Source: Lindgomyces ingoldianus (lineage: Eukaryota; Ascomycota; Dothideomycetes; Pleosporales; Lindgomycetaceae). From it: a stretch of 64,000 nt of DNA. This document shows positions 59,240 to 64,000 of the stretch, in pieces. The notes beneath the pieces were generated by a model that worked only from the letters and a program-made list of their open reading frames with translations, had not been told where the DNA came from and made no database searches. How positions within the stretch are numbered: the first letter of the stretch is position 1; each line of letters starts with the position of its first letter. The DNA is taken from contig NW_022985169.1 of NCBI RefSeq assembly GCF_010093535.1, positions 780,044-844,043 of the forward strand. Reading direction: 5' to 3'. Both the position numbers and the translations under genes were made by a program.

Positions 59240-59870
59240 GTTTGATATACAAAAGTCACTCCAAATCTGGCATTCCTCGACTATTACACTTATATGTATG
59301 CTTCGAGCGGCAGTCAGCCCGTCTCTCACCTAAAATCTCTTGTATAATATTCCAATGCCCTCTTCGACGAAGTATTCCTCAGTTTTCAAAGTCCTCTCCA
59401 CAGGGGCTCTCATTTGCTGGAGGTAAAGGCTAATAAATTGTAGACGAAAAGTGTCCTCCAGGAATATGAGTGAGAACAAGTAGACCCAGAGATTGAGATC
59501 AAAAATCTGGCTGAGGAATTTGATGGGATATGCTGGCGCCTTGAAATTGCTAGGGAGAATACATTAAAAGAATAGAACATAGTCCGGGACGAAGGGCGAG
59601 AAAAAGCCGAGTTCGGGCAAGTAGAAGAAGAAAGGGATAAGGTATGAAAAACGCTAGAGCACACGATGTTAGAGAATCCAGGTATGATGATAGGGCTTGA
59701 AAAGGAAGAGAATGACAATATAGACTTTGGAAGCAAGCCCAAGAATCTCGATCGGAGGCCACAGGAGAAAGGAAAACCAATGAAACGAAAATAGAAGCTG
59801 AAACAGAAGTAACCAATGGGGAAATAAGGCTGAGAAGAAACTGCTTGAGGGTCGGGAGGTCGTAGGGTCT
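59240..59870 (+). pseudogene. Decayed coiled-coil gene remnant
   Basis: Plus-strand reading is strongly acidic and helical and keeps one frame over about 400 bp, but with several stops: EIEIKNLAEEFDGICWRLEI, ARENTLKE, then NIVRDEGREKAEFGQVEEER, DKV, then KTLEHTMLENPGMMIGLEKE, ENDNIDFG. The long frames on the opposite strand here (59410-59918) are the reverse of this purine-rich coding pattern. No family is recognised; it may belong to the same sort of accessory coiled-coil genes as those at 8.7 and 21 kb. Confidence 0.45.
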
Positions 59871-60553
59871 TACATCAGCAAGCATGCCGAGGCGAGTGAG
59901 AAAGGTTTGAAGCTCCAAACACGGATATGTGGGAATGAAAAGCTACAATAAGATAACCTGACTGGAAAGAAATCTCCAAACCAATCTCTCGCAGGGGCAA
60001 AAGGGATGTGTGGGGACAGAGCATCTTCGAAGTTCTCGAAGATGATTGCAGAATAACTTGGTCTGGGCAAGGGTTCGCCGCTATGATATCGAAAACCGGT
60101 CCTTGTCACCACAAGTCTTCAATCTCAGGAGATTCGATCGGTGATATGAGTTCAGCGTTGGTGTGGAGCGAATGGTTACACAATACACGGAACCCCGAGT
60201 AAGAAAAAATATACTACACATCACTATTTTATTTGGGCCTTTCTCAGCCAACGTATCTCTTTTTTCTATTGCAATATTGAGGTTTATACTTGGTATCGAT
60301 ACCTAGGTACGAAGGTACTTTCACATGTGGGTTCCACGTCAATAACGCTCCTCTTCTAGGCTATCTTTAAGCCCTTAAGCCCTAAAATCCTCCTCGACGC
60401 GTCCCTCCAACACGAAGCCACTCCCCTCCACTCTCTTTCCACAGCCACGAACCTCCCCCTCCACCAACTGTCCACCTAGCGCCGCGAGACTCCATCAAGT
60501 CCTCAATACAACAAGACTTCACGGTGGCCACAAGCGGCACTCAAAGCAAAGTT
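59871..60553. other. Intergenic, nothing recognised
   Basis: Contains the presumed promoter of the small helical protein. The frame of the latter is open back to 60524 without another ATG. The pyrimidine-rich leader (60390-60520) is typical of a fungal 5' UTR. Confidence 0.4.
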
Positions 60554-60934
60554 ATGGACCTAATCACCAAGATTCGACTCCACCTCGACAAACTCGACAA
60601 ACTCCAACCCGACAGGGAAGGTATCGCAACAGCGACGGTTTCTAAGCTTGCCCACCCTGTCGGAAACATGCGGAAAGAACTCGAAGAATCTTTGGAATGG
60701 CTTTTGACTTATACCACAAGAGCCACATCAATCACAGTTGAACACGTCGACACCAAGCTCATAGTGATTGAGGAGTTCATAGCAAGGCGGCATCAATGGG
60801 CAGAAGAAGGGGTAACCCAGGTGGGGCTTCAGGACATAGATGATCAGATAAAGGAGACTTTGGAGCTCTTTCAGAAGGTTGTTAAAGAGATCTTTGAGGA
60901 TTTGGAAAAAATAGTTAAGGTTCAGGGACAGTAG
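60554..60934 (+). CDS. Small all-helical protein, unknown function
   Basis: A 126-residue frame starting MDLITKIRLHLDKLDKLQPD and ending EKIVKVQGQ. It is predicted almost entirely helical, with heptad-like leucines and isoleucines (IDDQIKETLELFQKVVKEIF) and no cysteine, signal peptide or membrane segment. It is intron-free. Codon pattern and length make it plausible, but no family is recognised; it might be a remnant of a larger coiled-coil protein. Confidence 0.45.
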   Translation: MDLITKIRLHLDKLDKLQPDREGIATATVSKLAHPVGNMRKELEESLEWLLTYTTRATSITVEHVDTKLIVIEEFIARRHQWAEEGVTQVGLQDIDDQIKETLELFQKVVKEIFEDLEKIVKVQGQ

Positions 60935-61152
60935 CAAGGAATGAGATCCAGACATGGCGAAGATAGGCAAACTTCCGGAGCTTGATTAAGGTACTACTTT
61001 GTATTGATATATGATTGAAAATTGCCCAAAAAGAAAACATTTTGTTGGAAAAACACTTTTTGCTCTGGGGAGTTCTAGTCTTGTCGAACTCCAAATCATG
61101 CATGCTTCCAAGGGGACACCCCCAAGGTCCTTTTTTCTTACAAACTCCCTTA

Positions 61153-62028
61153 CTAAGGACTCAACCTCTCAATTCTCCACTCCCCATCCCCTCCTTCCTC
61201 CCCGTCAACCCTCGTATACCTAAACCGATCATGCAACCTACTCTCCCTCCCCTGCCAAAACTCCACTACCTCCGGCAAAACCCTCAATCCACCCCAAAAC
61301 CCTGGAATCGGGATCTTCTCCTCCTTCTCAAACCTCGCCTCCACATCTCTAACCCTCTTCTCCAGCTCCTCGCGCCCATCCAACACCTGGCTCTGTGGAC
61401 TTGCCCATGCTCCAATCCGACTGCCGCGAATCCTCGTATCATAGTAAACTTGGCCTTCCTCATCGCTCATGCGCTCCACACGTCCCTCGACTCGAACCTG
61501 GCGCTCGACCTCGTGCCACCAGAACGTCAATGCAGCCTGGGGATTCGACCGCACATCGGCGGCCTTGCGACTCGTGTCCCAATTGGAATACACCACGAAC
61601 CCTCGCTCATCTAGCTCTTTCATAAACACGATTCTTGCGCTTACTTTGCCATCGGGTAGGGATGCAGTAGCCAGTGTCACAGTTTCCGGTTGGTACACCT
61701 CGGCAGCCTTGGCGGCGTCAAACCAAGCGTGGAATTGGTCTAGCGGAGAAGCTGAGAGATCGGAGAGTTCAAGGGTACCATTGGAATACTGGATTGCTTT
61801 TCCGGGCGTGTCAGAGCCGCCTGTAGGTGCGAAGATGCGCTTGGAGTTTGAGGGCGTGGAAATGCCAGATGCGGATGTGGAAGAGGATTCGGGTTCGCGA
61901 CGGAGCACGGTGTTTTTGGCAGAGTATAACATGCCGTACAGTCGTCTTGGATTGGATTGGCAGGTATGACAATTGCTGATACTTAAGATTGTTCTAAAGA
62001 ATAGTTTGGATGATAGGCGGATGTGCAT
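61153..62028 (-). CDS. PDX3: Pyridoxamine 5'-phosphate oxidase
   Basis: A single exon of 291 codons. From residue ~70 the classical PNPOx fold is clear: SPLDQFHAWFDAAKAAEVYQ, TLATASLPDGKVSARIVFMK, GFVVYSNWDTSRKAADVRSN (FMN binding), ALTFWWHEVERQVRVEGRVE, RIGAWASPQSQVL, and the C-terminal RLHDRFRYTRV with W.IERLSP that binds pyridoxal phosphate. The enzyme oxidises pyridoxine- or pyridoxamine-phosphate to PLP with FMN and oxygen. The N-terminal ~65 residues are basic and Ser-rich without family similarity, possibly a mitochondrial leader; MLYSAKN (ATG at 61932) is an alternative start that would remove half of it. It lies next to the ABCA-type gene with no evident link. Confidence 0.93.
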   Translation of the reverse strand: MHIRLSSKLFFRTILSISNCHTCQSNPRRLYGMLYSAKNTVLRREPESSSTSASGISTPSNSKRIFAPTGGSDTPGKAIQYSNGTLELSDLSASPLDQFHAWFDAAKAAEVYQPETVTLATASLPDGKVSARIVFMKELDERGFVVYSNWDTSRKAADVRSNPQAALTFWWHEVERQVRVEGRVERMSDEEGQVYYDTRIRGSRIGAWASPQSQVLDGREELEKRVRDVEARFEKEEKIPIPGFWGGLRVLPEVVEFWQGRESRLHDRFRYTRVDGEEGGDGEWRIERLSP

Positions 62029-62430
62029 GACAGGGCTCCGAACTATTGCAGGTATTTATGCTCCACGATCTGGCACGTGGTCGCCACGAGAAGATTCGAT
62101 ATTGAGATTGATCCGGGGCATGCAGGGGGGTTGAAAGATGCAAAAGATGCGGTGAATGAGGGGCAATTGGCATGACGCAAGTGGGGTGATGAAATCTTAG
62201 CGTGCCTTGTGATACGGATCGTGATTTCAGCAGCCCCAGAGGCGTAGAAGCCACCCACTCTGGTTGTTTCTTTTGCGGCTGTGTGCAGGTGCCTTAAAAA
62301 AATGGCTCATTGCTAGAAATAGAGATGCCGGATTTGAGATGCATACACGTAGTGGAACACCACTAAAACCGCTACCCGTAAGAGGCCAGATCTATGTTAC
62401 AAATTGCGAATAATCAAGAGACAACTTGTG
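62029..62430. other. Spacer upstream of PDX3
   Basis: Contains the PDX3 promoter and the 3' end of the ABC-transporter gene, both on the minus strand. No other gene is seen. Confidence 0.4.
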
Positions 62431-62544
62431 CCTACTGTGCCTACTGTGCCTACTGTGCCTACTGTGCCTACTGTGCCTACTGTGCCTACTGTGCCTACTG
62501 TGCCTGCTGTACCTGCTGTACCTGCTGTGCTTGCTGTGCCTGCT
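62431..62544. repeat. 9-bp minisatellite, two unit types, spanning an ABC gene's stop
   Basis: Thirteen head-to-tail copies of a 9-bp unit. The first eight are CCTACTGTG and exact. The last five are CCTGCT- or CTTGCT-type variants with GTG or GTA. On the minus strand the variant units encode A-Q-Q or V-Q-Q at the C-terminus of the ABC transporter, while each exact unit turns the second Gln codon into TAG. The coding sequence ends at the first of these (62495-62497). Confidence 0.95.
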
Positions 62545-64000
62545 CACCTTGTCCGCTCTGCTCCCTGCTCTTCTTCCCAAACCACCGCTCGATGTAATAT
62601 TTAAGACCTTTCTTCTTCCTTGAATAATCTTCCTCGCCCACATTATGTTTCTCTACGACTCTCAGGAAAACTTCATCAAAGGTGGATGGAGAAACGGAGT
62701 AAAATTCTAACCCCAACTTGTTCTTATTCTCTTCGAGCAAGAGGAACAGGTTGCCAACAGTGACTTCATCTTTGGTGACTTCGTCTTTGCTGTCTGAGGG
62801 CTTGGCTGTTCCATCGGCGGCGATATGGGATGGAATGTTGAAGCGAAGCTGTCCATGGTATGGCATACCCTCCAGTTGCGCGCCTGGGAGGTGCTCCTCG
62901 ACCCACTGCTTAACAGTATTCATTTCATCCTGTGTGCTATGTGGTGCGGACTCGCAGATGAGTTGGATGTGAAAGCCATAGCCATGCTTCTCTCGCAGGT
63001 GCGCTGTGGTACCAACATCGAGTAAAGTCTTGGCCATAACACCGACGCGATTTGCAAGATGGTCTGCTTCCTCCATCGAGTGGGTCTGGCCAATGGTTAG
63101 TGGTGGCTCACTAGAAGAGAAGGCATAGGGTACGTACCGTGAGCAAAACACTCCGCCCGGTCTTAAATTGTGCCAGTGTCTTCCACATGGTTCTCTTCGC
63201 AAGCGGATCCATACCGCTGCTAGGCTCGTCCAACAAGACAAGCTCTGGATTTCCGATGAGAGCAATACCCAAACTAAGCTTTCTCTTGTTACCGCCTGAC
63301 AGCTTTGACCCCATGGTCTTTGCAAATTTCTCGAGCCCGACGGCTTTTACAATTTGCCGTGCATTGCGCTTAGCATCAGAGACACCTCTCACTCCAGCGT
63401 AGAATTCAAGATGTTCGAGAACCGTCATCTGGTCGACGGCATCGAATTGTGGACACACACCAAGCCGAGAGCGGGCAACGCGTCTATCCTTGCGGACATC
63501 AATATCTCCGAGGTGGATCTCACCTCCGCTTTGAGTAGGCTGGATTTCGCCACGGATCATGTTGATTGTAGTTGATTTGCCTGCACCATTGGGACCAACA
63601 ACTGCGAAAACCTCCCCTTTCTGAACACCGAATGTAAGATCGTCGACAGGAGTAATCTTCCCATAGCGGCGAGATTTGAAAGACCTCGTAAGGTGTTGAA
63701 CGCGAAGACCATCAGTGGCATGCGCAACCCGCTCAATCTCCTCGGAGACTTCCTTCTCTCTAGTGATCTGATCCTCCGCGTCCCGTGTTTTTGCTGCTCT
63801 CTTAAACCAATGTGTAGCCCAACCGTGATCTGCTATCATGAGGATCCCGAACATAACGAGAGATTGTCCTAGTAGATATAAGATAGGAGCGCCGTATAGA
63901 CTAAACTCCCCAGGATAGCTTGCCATGTGCGGAGGGCTGCCGCGACAGAGTGCGGAAAACATGTTCATGGCTACAATCAATGCTCTTGTCAGGTTTCCAA
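62495..64000 (-). CDS. ABCA-type ABC transporter, C-terminal part
   Basis: Open to the right edge, so only the 3' end is seen. Exons 64000-63138 and 63085-62495 join in phase across a 52-nt intron (GTACGT...CCAG). Membrane helices end near LVMFGILMIADHGW. The nucleotide-binding domain follows: VVGPNGAGKSTTINM (Walker A), VCPQFDAVD (Q-loop), LSGGNKRKLSLGIALIG (signature) and LVLLDEPSSGMDP (Walker B and D-loop). Then comes THSMEEADHLANRVGVMA with the H-loop His. The VCPQFDAVD wording and signature form are typical of subfamily A (lipid exporters). After YIERWFGKKSREQSGQGEQ the protein runs into A-Q-Q and V-Q-Q repeats and stops inside the minisatellite. It probably acts at an internal or plasma membrane; substrate unknown. 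Confidence 0.9.

Noticed and set aside
59410..60112. Hydrophobic minus-strand frames resembling membrane proteins
   Set aside because: They are the reverse complement of a purine-rich coiled-coil remnant; leucine/phenylalanine/serine runs arise from that bias.
62394..62643. Repetitive open frames on both strands (Cys/Ala/Tyr, Pro/Thr/Val and Arg/His/Ser repeats)
   Set aside because: They are the 9-bp minisatellite translated in its other frames; a unit length divisible by three without stops in those frames gives open frames for free.

Overview
This window is nuclear DNA of a filamentous ascomycete. Genes carry 45-70 nt introns. The gene set includes a Zn2Cys6 regulator, a Rrn6 homologue, a kinetochore Spc25, PDX3-type oxidase and fungal permeases. 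A 16 kb block is almost pure TpA-rich DNA, as left by repeat-induced point mutation (RIP). Family resemblances suggest Leotiomycetes, but that is inference only.

Layout. 1-22 kb is gene-poor accessory DNA: a small four-helix membrane protein; a wrecked Hsp70-like paralogue (2.1-4.2 kb) beside an intact ten-exon or so Hsp70-like (HSPA12-type) gene (5.8-8.2 kb); a one-helix Cys-rich protein between them; a long coiled-coil protein; a seven-helix membrane protein; and a 1325-residue PARP-fold protein divergent from a TPR-like protein. 18.6-22.7 kb holds decayed coding remnants. A Zn2Cys6 factor (22.7-24.5 kb) follows.

25.3-43.2 kb is one amino-acid permease gene split in two by about 16 kb of nested transposons. 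Inside the nest I resolve a full-length Ty1/Copia element on the minus strand (two 280-bp LTRs, 5-bp target duplication AATCT) and a 201-bp undamaged solo LTR (target duplication CTTTT). The remaining AT-rich DNA is older element debris. Both permease halves remain open and in frame.

43.7-64 kb is more ordinary: a CmcJ/AsaB-like oxidoreductase, a DUF3237 protein, RRN6 and SPC25 as a divergent pair, a DHX35-like DEAH helicase, a GABA-type permease, a GNAT acetyltransferase broken by one extra base, a small helical protein, PDX3 and the 3' end of an ABCA-type transporter. The transporter coding sequence ends inside a 9-bp minisatellite that carries eight consecutive in-frame TAG codons.

No tRNA, rRNA, CRISPR array or prokaryote-style operon was seen. 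Exon boundaries were worked out by hand from splice signals, reading phase and family motifs, and have not been checked against transcripts.
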